Assembly (NCBI RefSeq): GCF_902459525.1
Contig: NZ_LR699166.1
Coordinates: 1,438,501 to 1,502,500 of the forward strand
Direction: 5' to 3'
Source of the DNA: Sideroxydans sp. CL21
Lineage (GTDB): Bacteria; Pseudomonadota; Gammaproteobacteria; Burkholderiales; Gallionellaceae
DNA: 64,000 nucleotides
In this document: positions 1-9,561 of the stretch, one piece after another
Layout: each line of letters begins with the position of its first letter
How positions within the stretch are numbered: position 1 is the stretch's first letter
Position numbers and translations under genes: made by a program
The notes under the pieces: model-generated
The model's input: the letters and a program-made list of their open reading frames with translations, nothing else
What the model was told of the DNA's origin: nothing
The model's database searches: none

Positions 1-1
1 G

Positions 2-667
2 AAACACAAAGTGATCAACACCTTCAAACCGCAAGTGGTGATTCTGGATCCCCTGAACAGTTTCCTCATCGGGGATAACGAGATCGGTGTCCAGTCGATG
101 TTGACGAGGCTTTTGGATTTTCTGAAAACGAGTCAGATTACCGGCTTGTTCACGAGTTTGACCTCAAGCGTTGGCAAGCTTGAGCAGAGCGAGGTGGCCA
201 TTTCATCCCTGATTGACACTTGGTTGTCACTGCGTGCGATCGACAGCGGCGGCGAACGCAATCGGGGCTTGTCTATCCTGAAATCACGCGGCATGGCGCA
301 CTCGAACCAGATGCGCGAGTTCCTGCTCACCGATCATGGTGTGGAATTGCGCGATGTGTATGTTGGTGCAAGCGGAGTACTGACCGGCTCCGCGCGTCTG
401 ACGCAAGAGGCGCAGGATCAGGCTGCGCAGATGGTGCGCAAGCAGGAAATAGAACGCCAGCAACTTGAACTGGCGAGCAAGCATCAAGTGCTGGAAGCGC
501 AAATAGCCGCGATGCGGGCCGAATTTGAGGTACAAAAAACAGCATCGCTCAGAATCACCGGACAAGAACAGGCGCAAGGCGTGCAATTGGCACAAGGCCG
601 CGTGGACATGGGGCAGAGCCGCAATGAGGATACGACGGCGAACAAACAAAAATGGGGTTCGAAATGA
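2..667 (+). CDS. kaiC: KaiC-type circadian clock ATPase, C-terminal part (5' truncated by window)
   Basis: The reading frame is open from the window edge, so only the last ~221 residues are visible. They match the end of the second (CII) RecA-like domain of Kai[11 protein letters not shown] (Walker B region), an [10 protein letters not shown] stretch that aligns with the segment carrying the autophosphorylated Ser/Thr pair in cyanobacterial KaiC, and [18 protein letters not shown] close to the known R-G-x-x-H...REF motif. After it comes a long charged, probably coiled-coil tail (about residues 135-200) of the kind seen in proteobacterial KaiC proteins. The stop overlaps the kaiB start (ATGA). 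Known role of the family: ATP-driven autokinase/phosphatase timer. Whether it keeps time here is inference, since no kaiA is visible. Confidence 0.88.
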   Translation, partial: KHKVINTFKPQVVILDPLNSFLIGDNEIGVQSMLTRLLDFLKTSQITGLFTSLTSSVGKLEQSEVAISSLIDTWLSLRAIDSGGERNRGLSILKSRGMAHSNQMREFLLTDHGVELRDVYVGASGVLTGSARLTQEAQDQAAQMVRKQEIERQQLELASKHQVLEAQIAAMRAEFEVQKTASLRITGQEQAQGVQLAQGRVDMGQSRNEDTTANKQKWGSK

Positions 668-999
668 GCGCCACTACAACCCGGCCCACGCCGCCCAAAG
701 CCAAGCCTCGCAAAGAAGAAGGTGGCCATTATGTGCTGCGCTTGTATGTTGCCGGAAAGTCGCCGAAATCCGTTAACGCCATTGCCAACATCAAAAAAAT
801 CTGCGAGCAAAATTTGCAGGGGCGCTATGAACTGGAGGTGATCGACCTCTACCAGCAGCCACAACTGGCACAGGGCGAGCAGATCATCGCTCTGCCGACG
901 CTCATCCGTGAACTCCCGCTCCCTTTGCGCCGCATCATCGGCGATATGTCAAATACCGAGCGCGTGTTGGTCGGGTTGGATATTCAAAAGAGCACGTAA
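664..999 (+). CDS. kaiB: KaiB-family clock protein (thioredoxin-like fold)
   Basis: 111 residues. The core [20 protein letters not shown], followed by [14 protein letters not shown] and [14 protein letters not shown], is the KaiB signature: a thioredoxin-like fold with the conserved cis-proline region A-L-P-T-L. KaiB binds phosphorylated KaiC and resets it. An in-frame ATG lies 12 nt upstream, but the ATG at 664 overlaps the kaiC stop as ATGA and is preferred for translational coupling. The stop overlaps the next gene as TAATG. The order kaiC-kaiB is the reverse of the cyanobacterial kaiBC operon. Confidence 0.88.
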   Translation: MSATTTRPTPPKAKPRKEEGGHYVLRLYVAGKSPKSVNAIANIKKICEQNLQGRYELEVIDLYQQPQLAQGEQIIALPTLIRELPLPLRRIIGDMSNTERVLVGLDIQKST

Positions 1000-3686
1000 T
1001 GCCAAACCAGCCCACAACCCAAGCGCAACTCCTCGCAGAAAACGTGGCACTGCGCGCAAAGCTTGAAACTGCCGAGCAGATCCAGCGTGAGATACTCAGC
1101 GGCGAAGGGGATGCACTGTTTGTTGCGGGCGCGGGCGGGCCGCAGATTTATACGCTCAAGGGCGCCGATCAAGCTTACCGGACACTGATAGAGGATATGA
1201 GTGAAGGCGCGCTGACGCTGACGGCTGAGGGTGTGATTTTGTACGCCAACAGGCGCTTTGCCGAGATGCTCAAGATGCCGCTCGAAAAAGTGATAGGCGC
1301 CTCGATACACACCTGGATTGCGCTTGATAATCGGGAAAAATTCCTGTCTCTGCTGGGCAAAAACTCAGGCGAAAAACGCCGCGAGCAGCTTGATCTTGTT
1401 GCCGGCGACGGCGAACGGCTGGCGGTCTATCTTTCTCTGAGCAACCTGCCCGTCAACGGCATGCACGATGCTTTTTGCATGGTGGCAACCGATCTGTCCG
1501 AACAGAAACGAAGCGAGGCCATCCTGGCTTCCGAAAAGTCGGCGCAAGAAGCGCTCGCAGCCGCCAACCAATCGCGCCGGGCGCTGTTGAGCATGATTGA
1601 AGACCAGAAGCAGGTTGAAGATCATGTGCGCAAGCTTAACGACGCGCTGGAAGAAAAAGTCAGCGAGCGCACGGCTGATCTGGACCATGCACGGATCGAA
1701 GCTGAACAGGCCAATCACGCCAAGTCGGATTTCCTTTCGGCCATGAGTCACGAGATACGCACGCCGATGAACGGTGTGATCGGCATGGTTGATGTATTGC
1801 AGCAGAGCAGCCTGAACAGCTCACAGATGGTGATGGCCAATATCATTCACGATTCGGCGTTCGCTTTGCTGGCCATCATCGACGACATTCTCGACTTTTC
1901 CAAGATCGAAGCGGGGAAGCTGCAGATTGAAAGTATCCCCATGTCGGTTGCCGACGTGGCGGAGGCGGCATGCGAAACCTTGAGCCACATCGCCCTGATG
2001 AAGAACGTGGAGCTTATGCTGTTTACCGATCCGGGCATTCCCTCACAAGTCATGAGTGATCCCGTGCGCCTGCGCCAGATATTGATCAACTTGACGAGCA
2101 ACGCCATCAAGTTTTCCAGCGGGCTACCCCGGCAGGGCAAAGTATCGGTTCGCATCTTGCCGGTTGAAAGCAAGCCAGAACAAGTCACGCTTGAGTTTAG
2201 CGTGACCGACAATGGCATTGGCATGGATACGGAAACGCAGGAGCGGTTGTTCAAACCCTTTGCACAAGCTGACTCCTCTACAACGCGGACTTACGGCGGT
2301 ACCGGACTGGGGCTGGCCATCTCGCGGCAGTTGGCAAATCTCAACGGTGGCGAAATCACGGTGCAGAGCGATCCCGGCAAAGGTTCCACATTCAGCTTGC
2401 GACTGACTTTCCAACGGCTGCCGGAAAAGATTGACGAAAATGCAAACCAGGTAGCGGGACTGCCCTGCCTCGTGGTTGGCGTTGCCGAGGGAATGGCCGA
2501 TGATCTTGCCGCTTACCTTGTGCATGCCGGTGCGCAGGTAGACCGGGTAGACGACCTGGGAGCGGTCAAGCAATGGATAGCCAGTCGTCCTCCCGGCTTG
2601 TGTATCGTGCTTATCGATACTGCGGCCCCAAACTTGCCGCTGGATGAACTGCGCATTGCTGCCCGCGCCCATCCCGAGCAGAAAACCCACTTCGTGGTCA
2701 TCCGGCGCGGGCACCGCCGGGAACCTCGATTAGAGGACGCCGACCTGGTTCTGGTGGATGGCAACGTGCTTTCCCGCAAAACTTTGCTGAAAGCGGTAGC
2801 GGTTGCTGCCGGCAGGGTTAACTTGATCGACTGGGAAGACCGGCCTCGCGATGTCAAAGTGAACCTCACGCCCCTGAGTCGCGAAGAGGCGCTCCGACAA
2901 GGCAGATTGATCCTGATCGCCGAAGACAATGACATCAACCAGAAAGTCATTCTGCAACAACTCAATTTGCTCGGGCAGACGGCGGATATCACCGGCAATG
3001 GGCGCGAGGCACTGGAACGTTGGCGGAAGGATCGTTACAGTCTCTTGCTCACCGATTTGCACATGCCGGAAATGGATGGCTACGGGCTGACCGCCGCGAT
3101 CCGTATTGCCGAAGGTGGCAAGATTCACATGCCCATCATCGCTTTTACCGCCAATGCGCTCAAGGGAGAGGCAGAGCATTGCCGAGAAATCGGCATGGAT
3201 GATTATCTGAGCAAGCCCGTGCAACTGGTCAGCCTGAAAGCGATGCTGGATAAATGGTTGCCTGTGGCTACCGCAGCGCCTCATTTACCGTCTGACAAGG
3301 TATTGATTCCTGAGCTCCGCGAAAGAGGCACGGTGAACAGTCGTCAGGCTTCGCCATCCATCGCTGTTGACGTGAATGTGCTTAGGAGTCTGGTGGGTGA
3401 TGACGACGCCACCCTGCGCGATTTTTTGCATGAATTTCAAATCAGTGCGGCAAAGATTGCGGATGAACTGCGTACAGCCTGTGCAGCAAGGCAGGCGGGG
3501 GTTATCGGCGCTGCTGCGCACAAACTCAAATCGTCTGCACGCTCGGTAGGTGCGCTGGCGTTGGGTGAGCTGTGCGCCGGGATGGAAAAGTACGGCGAGG
3601 TTAATGATCATGAAGCGCTAGCGGCGCTGTTGCCAAAATTCGAGCGGGAACTGGCAAACGTCGAACGTTTTCTAGAACAATACTGA
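999..3686 (+). CDS. Hybrid sensor histidine kinase (PAS-HisKA-HATPase-REC-Hpt)
   Basis: 895 residues with no transmembrane segment, so probably cytoplasmic. Order: N-terminal coiled coil, PAS domain (about 60-170), coiled coil (185-240), HisKA with [11 protein letters not shown] (phospho-His H251), HATPase_c with the N box [11 protein letters not shown] and G boxes DNGIGM and GGTGLGLAI, a receiver domain with [13 protein letters not shown] (D686), and a C-terminal Hpt domain with [11 protein letters not shown] (H841). A complete His-Asp-His phosphorelay is therefore on one chain; the final Asp partner would be a separate receiver, such as one of the two proteins encoded downstream. It starts inside the kaiB stop, so it is probably part of the kai operon and may read KaiBC state. 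That last point is inference. Confidence 0.9.
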   Translation: MPNQPTTQAQLLAENVALRAKLETAEQIQREILSGEGDALFVAGAGGPQIYTLKGADQAYRTLIEDMSEGALTLTAEGVILYANRRFAEMLKMPLEKVIGASIHTWIALDNREKFLSLLGKNSGEKRREQLDLVAGDGERLAVYLSLSNLPVNGMHDAFCMVATDLSEQKRSEAILASEKSAQEALAAANQSRRALLSMIEDQKQVEDHVRKLNDALEEKVSERTADLDHARIEAEQANHAKSDFLSAMSHEIRTPMNGVIGMVDVLQQSSLNSSQMVMANIIHDSAFALLAIIDDILDFSKIEAGKLQIESIPMSVADVAEAACETLSHIALMKNVELMLFTDPGIPSQVMSDPVRLRQILINLTSNAIKFSSGLPRQGKVSVRILPVESKPEQVTLEFSVTDNGIGMDTETQERLFKPFAQADSSTTRTYGGTGLGLAISRQLANLNGGEITVQSDPGKGSTFSLRLTFQRLPEKIDENANQVAGLPCLVVGVAEGMADDLAAYLVHAGAQVDRVDDLGAVKQWIASRPPGLCIVLIDTAAPNLPLDELRIAARAHPEQKTHFVVIRRGHRREPRLEDADLVLVDGNVLSRKTLLKAVAVAAGRVNLIDWEDRPRDVKVNLTPLSREEALRQGRLILIAEDNDINQKVILQQLNLLGQTADITGNGREALERWRKDRYSLLLTDLHMPEMDGYGLTAAIRIAEGGKIHMPIIAFTANALKGEAEHCREIGMDDYLSKPVQLVSLKAMLDKWLPVATAAPHLPSDKVLIPELRERGTVNSRQASPSIAVDVNVLRSLVGDDDATLRDFLHEFQISAAKIADELRTACAARQAGVIGAAAHKLKSSARSVGALALGELCAGMEKYGEVNDHEALAALLPKFERELANVERFLEQY

Positions 3687-3772
3687 GGGTCGTATTCGCA
3701 CGAGTGAATACGGCCGCGGTTGTCCGATAGAGTCCGCGCACAAACGAGTTGAAAGGTTGCAAGGCTGCCATC

Positions 3773-4990
3773 ATGAACGATTTAAAAATGAAGATTCTGG
3801 TGCTCGATGACGAGCCGTTCATGCTCAAGTTGCTCGAGCACATACTGGCCGATTTGGGATACGCCCCCGTCCTCGCCTGTGACAACGGCCAGACCGCACT
3901 TGAGTTGATTGCCGACTCGGGCGAGCCGCCCAATCTGATCCTGCTGGATATCAATATGCCGCAGATGGACGGTCTTGCGTTTGTCCGCCATCTGGTTGAA
4001 CTGCACTTTAGCGGCAGTGTCATTCTGGTCAGCGGTGAGGATGAACGCATGCAGCAGGCGGCCGAAAAATTGGCAATAGCACATAAAATTTCAGTGTTGG
4101 GGCATTTGCATAAACCTCCCACTCCGGCGGGTTTGGGCGAGCTGATCGGGAAATGGAAAATACAATCCCGGCACGAGCCGAGAAAGGATAGAAACGTTTA
4201 CGGCGCAGACGAGGTTCGGGCAGCCATTAGCGGCGGTGAACTGGTCAATTATTATCAGCCCAAGGTGGTGACTTCCACGGGACGTGTGATGGGCGTGGAA
4301 ACACTGGTGCGTTGGCGGCACCCCAGTGATGGGCTCGTGTATCCGGACCAGTTCATCGGTGTGGCGGAAGCGCACGGCCTGATCGACGATTTGACCAAAG
4401 TGGTGCTGAAGAATGCATTCGCCCAATCCAAAGTTTGGCAGGAATCGGGACTGATGTTGCAGATGTCAGTCAATCTTTCCATGGACAATCTGGCCGCGCT
4501 GGATTTTGTGGATATGGTTGTCGGGATGTCGACTCAATCCGGTGTGGCGCCGCAGATGATGATGCTGGAAGTCACGGAAACACGGTTAATGAGCGACATA
4601 CGTATTCCGCTGGAGATACTGACCCGGTTGCGCCTGAAACGATTCAGGCTTTCAATCGATGATTTCGGCATTGGCAATTCCTCTCTGGCGCAGTTGCGCG
4701 ACATTCCCTTTGATGAACTCAAGATCGACCAGAGCTTCGTGCATGGTGCCTGCAGCAACGAGAAGTTGTGGGCGATGTTTGATTCCTGTCTCAGTTTGGC
4801 CAAGCAACTCGGCCTGGAGGTGGTGGCGGAAGGTGTCGAAGACCAGGCCGACTGGGATTTTGTGCGCAACCGGGGTTGCGATATTGCCCAAGGTTATTTT
4901 ATTGCCAAACCGATGCCGGGGGCCGAGTTGCCGGAATGGATAAGGACTTGGGATCAGTCTTACGCCAAGTCGAGAAAACGCATTCCATAA
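3773..4990 (+). CDS. Response regulator with EAL domain (c-di-GMP phosphodiesterase)
   Basis: 405 residues. N-terminal receiver domain with acidic pocket DDE and LILLDINMPQMDG (phosphoacceptor D59), then an EAL domain from about residue 145. The signature is ETL rather than EAL (E176), but the other metal and catalytic positions are present: SVNLS, LEVTET, DDFGIGNSSL, LKIDQSF, VVAEGVE and AQGYFIAKP. It is therefore predicted to hydrolyse c-di-GMP under control of phosphorylation. ATG 3773 is chosen over an upstream TTG (3749) and ATG 3788 because an AAGG lies about 8 nt before it. An 86-nt gap separates it from the kinase, so it may have its own promoter. Confidence 0.87.
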   Translation: MNDLKMKILVLDDEPFMLKLLEHILADLGYAPVLACDNGQTALELIADSGEPPNLILLDINMPQMDGLAFVRHLVELHFSGSVILVSGEDERMQQAAEKLAIAHKISVLGHLHKPPTPAGLGELIGKWKIQSRHEPRKDRNVYGADEVRAAISGGELVNYYQPKVVTSTGRVMGVETLVRWRHPSDGLVYPDQFIGVAEAHGLIDDLTKVVLKNAFAQSKVWQESGLMLQMSVNLSMDNLAALDFVDMVVGMSTQSGVAPQMMMLEVTETRLMSDIRIPLEILTRLRLKRFRLSIDDFGIGNSSLAQLRDIPFDELKIDQSFVHGACSNEKLWAMFDSCLSLAKQLGLEVVAEGVEDQADWDFVRNRGCDIAQGYFIAKPMPGAELPEWIRTWDQSYAKSRKRIP

Positions 4991-5004
4991 AGGATTAATT
5001 TGCC

Positions 5005-5931
5005 ATGGCGACTTCAACTTCACCTGTCAGGATTTTAATTGCCACGGACATCATCGGCGATGCGGCTCTGGTGAGAGGGATTCTGAAGGAAGAATTCCGC
5101 GGGGTATTCACTTCCACCGATACCGACCATGCCGCCGACGACTTCGTGCACCATCAGCCCGACGTACTGGTGCTGGCATTCAATACACTCGAAAAATCTG
5201 AACATTGCTATTTGGGAATGTACCGGCAGTGTCCGGAAATACACTTGCATCCGCATCGTACCGTCATTCTGAGCAGCAAAGACGAGGTCAAACGTGCGTA
5301 CGAGTTGTGCATGAAGGATATATTTGACGATTACATTCTGTTCTGGCCCATGACTTATGACGCTCCCCGTTTGAACATGTCTGTCCACAATGCGCTACGC
5401 GAATTGGCTGCACTCAAGGCAGTCGGACACAAGGTTACTGAACTTGCCGTGCACTCGCGTCCTTTGGCGGAAATGGAGCAGATGCTGGAGCAACAGAGTG
5501 CGGCTGAATCGGGCTGCAACGATATGCCGGGCATTGTGGAACAGGGCGGGTTGACCAGACCGAACATTTTGGTCGTGGATGACGATGAGTTCCAGCACAA
5601 GCTAATTGGCAAACTGCTGCAGAAGGAAAATTATCATCTCATGTTCGCCAGCAACGGTAGCGAAGCTTTGAATATGATCCGCAAGGCGCAGCCGGACCTT
5701 ATTCTCATGGATGTCATGATGCCCGATATGGACGGCTTGGAAACCATGCGAAATTTGAGGGCCAAGCCAACATTCGCAAAGATTCCGGTGATCATGATCA
5801 CCGGAAAGAGCGACGGACAGGTCGTCAGTGACAGTTTGAAGGCCGGTGCCTCAAATTTTGTGGTGAAGCCTTTTGATCGAGACACGTTGATTGCCAAAAT
5901 AGATCATGCGTTGGATATTGCAAAGTCCTGA
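5005..5931 (+). CDS. Two-receiver response regulator, first receiver lacking the Asp
   Basis: 308 residues. The N-terminal half (about 8-125) has a receiver-like outline, but the usual acceptor strand reads LVLAFNTLE with no Asp, so it is probably a pseudo-receiver. The C-terminal half (about 188-305) is a canonical receiver: ILVVDDDE, LILMDVMMPDMDG with D236, a T in VIMITGK and K in FVVKPF. No output domain is present. It lies 14 nt after the EAL gene on the same strand and is a reasonable target for the Hpt domain of the upstream kinase (inference). Confidence 0.83.
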   Translation: MATSTSPVRILIATDIIGDAALVRGILKEEFRGVFTSTDTDHAADDFVHHQPDVLVLAFNTLEKSEHCYLGMYRQCPEIHLHPHRTVILSSKDEVKRAYELCMKDIFDDYILFWPMTYDAPRLNMSVHNALRELAALKAVGHKVTELAVHSRPLAEMEQMLEQQSAAESGCNDMPGIVEQGGLTRPNILVVDDDEFQHKLIGKLLQKENYHLMFASNGSEALNMIRKAQPDLILMDVMMPDMDGLETMRNLRAKPTFAKIPVIMITGKSDGQVVSDSLKAGASNFVVKPFDRDTLIAKIDHALDIAKS

Positions 5932-5964
5932 TTCGCGCTGTTGCAGCAGCACCGGGGTTGGACG

Positions 5965-6468
5965 TTAAAGTGCGCGCAGTCTTTCCAAATGCAGTTCGGA
6001 TTGCCTCAAAACGTTTTCCATCGACCTCGGCAGCATGTTGCGCGCTTCCGTGTAAGCGGATGAAGTCTCCTCCAGAAACAGTCCTTCCAGGAAGGAGACG
6101 CGAATCGCATCGTATAACTCGGCATCCGCCCGATCGAAGAACTCGGCCACCAGCATCAGATATTTGCGCACGCTGGCGAAATCTCGGCTGGCGATGGCGT
6201 CTTTTGTGGCTAATTTGATTGCACCCACTTCAAGATGCAACACGCCGAAGTCGCTCTCTTCTATCCGTGCGGCGACCTCGGGCAGATATAAAGTGATTTG
6301 TTTCATGAAATCGGCCCGCCTGAGCAGGGGCTTGCTTTGTTGATGCGAAACCATGCGGCGTAGCGAGGCGAATGTCTTGAAATCGAACAGTTGTTCGAAA
6401 GGCTGCAGGACCCCGTCGGAGGGAACCCGGTCGATACGGGGAAGCTTGGGCGTCGGGTAAGTGATCAT
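5965..6468 (-). CDS. Conserved hypothetical protein, 167 residues
   Basis: Convergent with the signalling operon. I do not assign a function. The protein is soluble and probably helical, with SDFGVLHLEVGAIKLATKDAI in the middle and a helix-rich tail. This resembles the DUF7674 type of small proteins, but I hold that only weakly. A GTG at 6477 would also open the frame, but it touches the AGGAG; ATG at 6468 lies 8 nt after AGGAG and is chosen. Confidence 0.6.
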   Translation of the reverse strand: MITYPTPKLPRIDRVPSDGVLQPFEQLFDFKTFASLRRMVSHQQSKPLLRRADFMKQITLYLPEVAARIEESDFGVLHLEVGAIKLATKDAIASRDFASVRKYLMLVAEFFDRADAELYDAIRVSFLEGLFLEETSSAYTEARNMLPRSMENVLRQSELHLERLRAL

Positions 6469-6547
6469 GTTCGCCACTCCTGTTGTTAGGATGGGGGCAG
6501 GCTATCCTTTTCTCGTTGCAGGGTGATGACAGGAAGGTTGCAGTACG

Positions 6548-7231
6548 TCAGGCCGGGTGCAACGTGCCGTCCACCAGGCGCAACTGGCGTTGCATCCTGC
6601 CCGCCAGTTCGAGGTCGTGAGTGACGATGATGAAGCTGGTATTGAGCTTTGCGTTGAGAGTCTGCATCAGGTCGAACAGGGTGGAAGCCGAGGCGCGGTC
6701 CAGATTGCCGGTCGGCTCGTCGGCCAGTACGCAGGCAGGCTGGGTGACCAGCGCGCGTGCAACCGCCACGCGCTGGCGTTCCCCGCCGGAAAGCTCGGCG
6801 GGAGTATGGCGGATGCGTTGTGCCAATCCGACCTGCTCCAGCATGAAAGCGGCTTGGGGGTGTGCTTCTGAGGGTTTTATCCCGCGTATCAGCAGCGGCA
6901 TGGCGACGTTTTCCAGCGCGGTGAATTCCGCCAGCAAATGATGGAACTGGTAGACGAAACCGAGCGAACGGTTGCGCAGTTCGCCGCGCTGCGTCTCATT
7001 CATCTTCGATACGTCTTGTCCCAGTATGTTGACACTGCCGCCGGTGATGGTGTCGAGGCCACCGAGCAGGTGCAGCAAGGTACTCTTGCCCGAGCCGGAT
7101 GCGCCCACGATGGCGATACGTTCTCCGCGTGCCACGTCCAGGTCCACTCCATTCAGGACGGGAACGTTCAGGTCGCCTTGCGCGTAGGTCTTGCGCAGGT
7201 CTCGGCAGGAGATGACCGGTTTTTTATTCAT
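6548..7231 (-). CDS. lolD: Lipoprotein-releasing system ATP-binding protein LolD
   Basis: 227 residues, the usual length. ABC ATPase with Walker [10 protein letters not shown] (about 43-51), signature [15 protein letters not shown] and Walker [13 protein letters not shown]. The N-terminal [15 protein letters not shown] and HLLGGLDT are typical of LolD/MacB-type ATPases. With LolC/E it energises release of outer-membrane lipoproteins from the inner membrane to LolA. The start overlaps the end of lolC by 8 nt, so the two are translationally coupled. Confidence 0.93.
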   Translation of the reverse strand: MNKKPVISCRDLRKTYAQGDLNVPVLNGVDLDVARGERIAIVGASGSGKSTLLHLLGGLDTITGGSVNILGQDVSKMNETQRGELRNRSLGFVYQFHHLLAEFTALENVAMPLLIRGIKPSEAHPQAAFMLEQVGLAQRIRHTPAELSGGERQRVAVARALVTQPACVLADEPTGNLDRASASTLFDLMQTLNAKLNTSFIIVTHDLELAGRMQRQLRLVDGTLHPA

Positions 7232-8468
7232 AACGCAGAGCCTCCGCAGGTTGCACCTTGGAAGCGCGCCAGCTCGGGTAAATAGTGGCGAACAGGCTGA
7301 TGAGGAAGGACATGCCCGCGACGACGATCACATCGCCCCTTTGCAGGTCGGAAGGAAGCTCGCTGATGTAATAGAATTCCTTGGACAGGAACTGCACGCC
7401 GAACAAGTGTTCGATAAACGGCACGATGGTGCCGATGTTCAGTGCAATCACTACACCGCCGATGACGCCCAGCCCCATTCCGATCAGTCCGATCAGCATG
7501 CCCTGTACCATGAAGATCTTCATGATGCTCTTGGGCGAGGCACCCAGCGTGCGCAGGATGGCGATGTCGGCCTGTTTGTCGGTGACGGCCATCACCAGCG
7601 TGGAGACGATGTTGAATGCGGCAACCAGGACGATGAGCGACAGGATGATGAACATCATCTTCTTCTCCATCGCAACCACGCTGAAATAGTTGGCGTTCTG
7701 GCGGGTCCAGTCGGTGGCATAAGTGTCTTTAGGCAACTTGCCTTCCAGTTCAAAGGCGACCCGGGGGGCAAGGTCGAGGTTGTTCAGGCTGCCGCTGATG
7801 CCGCTCACACTGTCTCCCATGCGGTAGAGTTTTTGTGCATCTTCAAGTTGGATGAGGGCCAGCGCGTTGTCGTACGGCGCCATGCCGATCTCGAAGATGC
7901 CGACCACGTGGAATTGCTTCAGGCGCGGCAGCATGCCGGCGGGGGTGATCTGGCCTTGCGGAGTGATGAGCAGCACGCTGTCGCCGACATGCGCACCCAG
8001 CGCGCGAGCCAAATCGACGCCGAGTATGATGTTGAATTCGCCCGCGCGCAGATCGTTCAGCGAGCCGTGCTTCATTTTGTCGCCCAGCGCGGTCAGGCGT
8101 TGCTCGGCGTCGGGCAGGATGCCGCGCACCATCACTCCTTCGACGCTTTCGTTCAGCGATATCATGCCCTGGCCGCTGACGAAGGGCGCAGCGGCGCGTA
8201 TCTCAGGATGGCTGGCGACGATGTCCAGCGTATGTTGCCAGTCGTTCAGTTGTCCGCTGTCGCTCATGACCTGCAAATGCGGTGTGACACCCAGGATGCG
8301 GGCGCGTATCTCTTTCTGAAACCCGTTCATCACGGACAGCACGACAATCAGCGCCATCACGCCCAGACCGATGCCGAGCATGGAGATCATCGAGATGAAG
8401 GAAATGAAATGATTGCGGCGTTTGGCGCGTGTATAGCGCAGGCCGATGAATAATTCGTAAGGTTGCAA
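7224..8468 (-). CDS. lolC: Lipoprotein-releasing system permease LolC/E
   Basis: 414 residues. N-terminal cytoplasmic motif [16 protein letters not shown] followed by a first membrane helix, a ~200-residue periplasmic domain, then three helices near residues 268-295, 315-345 and 375-400, ending in [11 protein letters not shown], a strongly conserved LolC/LolE tail. A single permease gene is present, as in many betaproteobacteria, where one LolC/E-type subunit probably forms the homodimer (sometimes called LolF). Transcribed before lolD. Confidence 0.92.
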   Translation of the reverse strand: MQPYELFIGLRYTRAKRRNHFISFISMISMLGIGLGVMALIVVLSVMNGFQKEIRARILGVTPHLQVMSDSGQLNDWQHTLDIVASHPEIRAAAPFVSGQGMISLNESVEGVMVRGILPDAEQRLTALGDKMKHGSLNDLRAGEFNIILGVDLARALGAHVGDSVLLITPQGQITPAGMLPRLKQFHVVGIFEIGMAPYDNALALIQLEDAQKLYRMGDSVSGISGSLNNLDLAPRVAFELEGKLPKDTYATDWTRQNANYFSVVAMEKKMMFIILSLIVLVAAFNIVSTLVMAVTDKQADIAILRTLGASPKSIMKIFMVQGMLIGLIGMGLGVIGGVVIALNIGTIVPFIEHLFGVQFLSKEFYYISELPSDLQRGDVIVVAGMSFLISLFATIYPSWRASKVQPAEALRYE

Positions 8469-8542
8469 GTTGGAAGCTCGAAATGGCGAAGGGCGCTAGT
8501 TTGCCATAAGTGCCGGTGTTGCGGGATGGTAAACTGTTTGCC

Positions 8543-9535
8543 ATGAACCGTATCCGCCTGCTTGCCCCCGATCTTTTTCCGCCGCAGGAAATTGCCACCG
8601 AAGTGTGCGCGGGGTTGCGGCTGCCTGCGCTGGAAAAGTTGCTGGGGCGGGGTAAAGCGACCTCATCGCGTGCCACCCGTCTGGAAGACTGGCTCTGCGC
8701 GGCGTTTGGCGGGCAATCCGTCGCGCCGGTTCGCGCCGCATCCGAGGGGCTGGAAGTCGGCGAAGCATACTGGCTGTGTGCCGATCCCGTGGGCCTGCAA
8801 CTGCAGCATTCGCAGGCGATGGTGCTGCCCGATCTGGCAACCGGCCCGGATGAAAGTGCCGCTCTGTGCGCCATGCTGAATGAGCACTTTGCGGGCATGG
8901 GAATGACATTCTTTGCGCCGCATCCCCGGCGCTGGTATGTGCGGCTGGAAGCCGAACCGCAACTGACGACTTTCCCGCTGCAGCAGGTGGCCTGGTCAGA
9001 CGCGAAGCTCTATCAGCCGCAGGGTGCGGATGCTTTGCACTGGCAGCGTATCTTCACCGAAGTGCAGATGCTGTTGTACGCGCATCCGCTGAATCAGGCA
9101 CGGGAAGCGCGCGGAGAACAGCTTATCAATAGTCTGTGGCTGTGGGGAGGCGGACGCGCGGCCCCTGTGGTGGAAGCTTTCGATTCGGTCGGCGGTGACA
9201 GCGAACTGGCCGGTGCATTCGCGCGGGTTGCGGGTATCCCGCAGCTTGAATCCCTGCAGGAAATGCTGGACGGGAAATTCCAAAGCGGATTGTGGGTTTG
9301 CGACGCGCCGCGCGAAGCGCTGCAGCGCGGCGATCTTTATGCATGGCGCGAGTCGGTGGAAAATATCGAAACGGAATATGCCCGGCCCTTGCTGCAAGCT
9401 TTACAGGTCGGCCGGTTGCAGTCGGTTCAACTGGAGGTGCTGCGCGAAAACGGTTCGCAATGTTTCGAGTTCACGCGCGGCGATGCCTGGAAATTCTGGC
9501 GTACTGTACGGCCATTGGCACGGTACGCCGTATAG
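8543..9535 (+). CDS. Conserved betaproteobacterial protein (phosphoglycerate mutase-like by position)
   Basis: 330 residues, divergent from lolC. Relatives next to lolCD in betaproteobacteria are often called cofactor-independent phosphoglycerate mutase-like or regulatory proteins. I see no clear metal-binding mutase motif, so enzymatic activity is doubtful. Visible conserved-looking segments are IRLLAPDLFPP at the start, RWYVRLE and NSLWLWGGGR in the middle. ATG 8543 is used. It has no Shine-Dalgarno sequence, and a TAAACT (8530-8535) ends 7 nt before it, so the message may be leaderless. A GTG at 8510 would extend it by 11 residues without support. Confidence 0.65.
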   Translation: MNRIRLLAPDLFPPQEIATEVCAGLRLPALEKLLGRGKATSSRATRLEDWLCAAFGGQSVAPVRAASEGLEVGEAYWLCADPVGLQLQHSQAMVLPDLATGPDESAALCAMLNEHFAGMGMTFFAPHPRRWYVRLEAEPQLTTFPLQQVAWSDAKLYQPQGADALHWQRIFTEVQMLLYAHPLNQAREARGEQLINSLWLWGGGRAAPVVEAFDSVGGDSELAGAFARVAGIPQLESLQEMLDGKFQSGLWVCDAPREALQRGDLYAWRESVENIETEYARPLLQALQVGRLQSVQLEVLRENGSQCFEFTRGDAWKFWRTVRPLARYAV

Positions 9536-9561
9536 AACAATATGCGAAGAGGACGAAAAAT

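Noticed and set aside
7191-8453. Long + strand open frame of about 420 codons opposite lolC
   Set aside because: It is the antisense of a clear lolC, with Asp/His/Gln-rich composition typical of a shadow frame and no recognisable domain.
8543-9535. True cofactor-independent phosphoglycerate mutase
   Set aside because: No recognisable metal-binding motifs; the name rests on neighbours in related genomes only.
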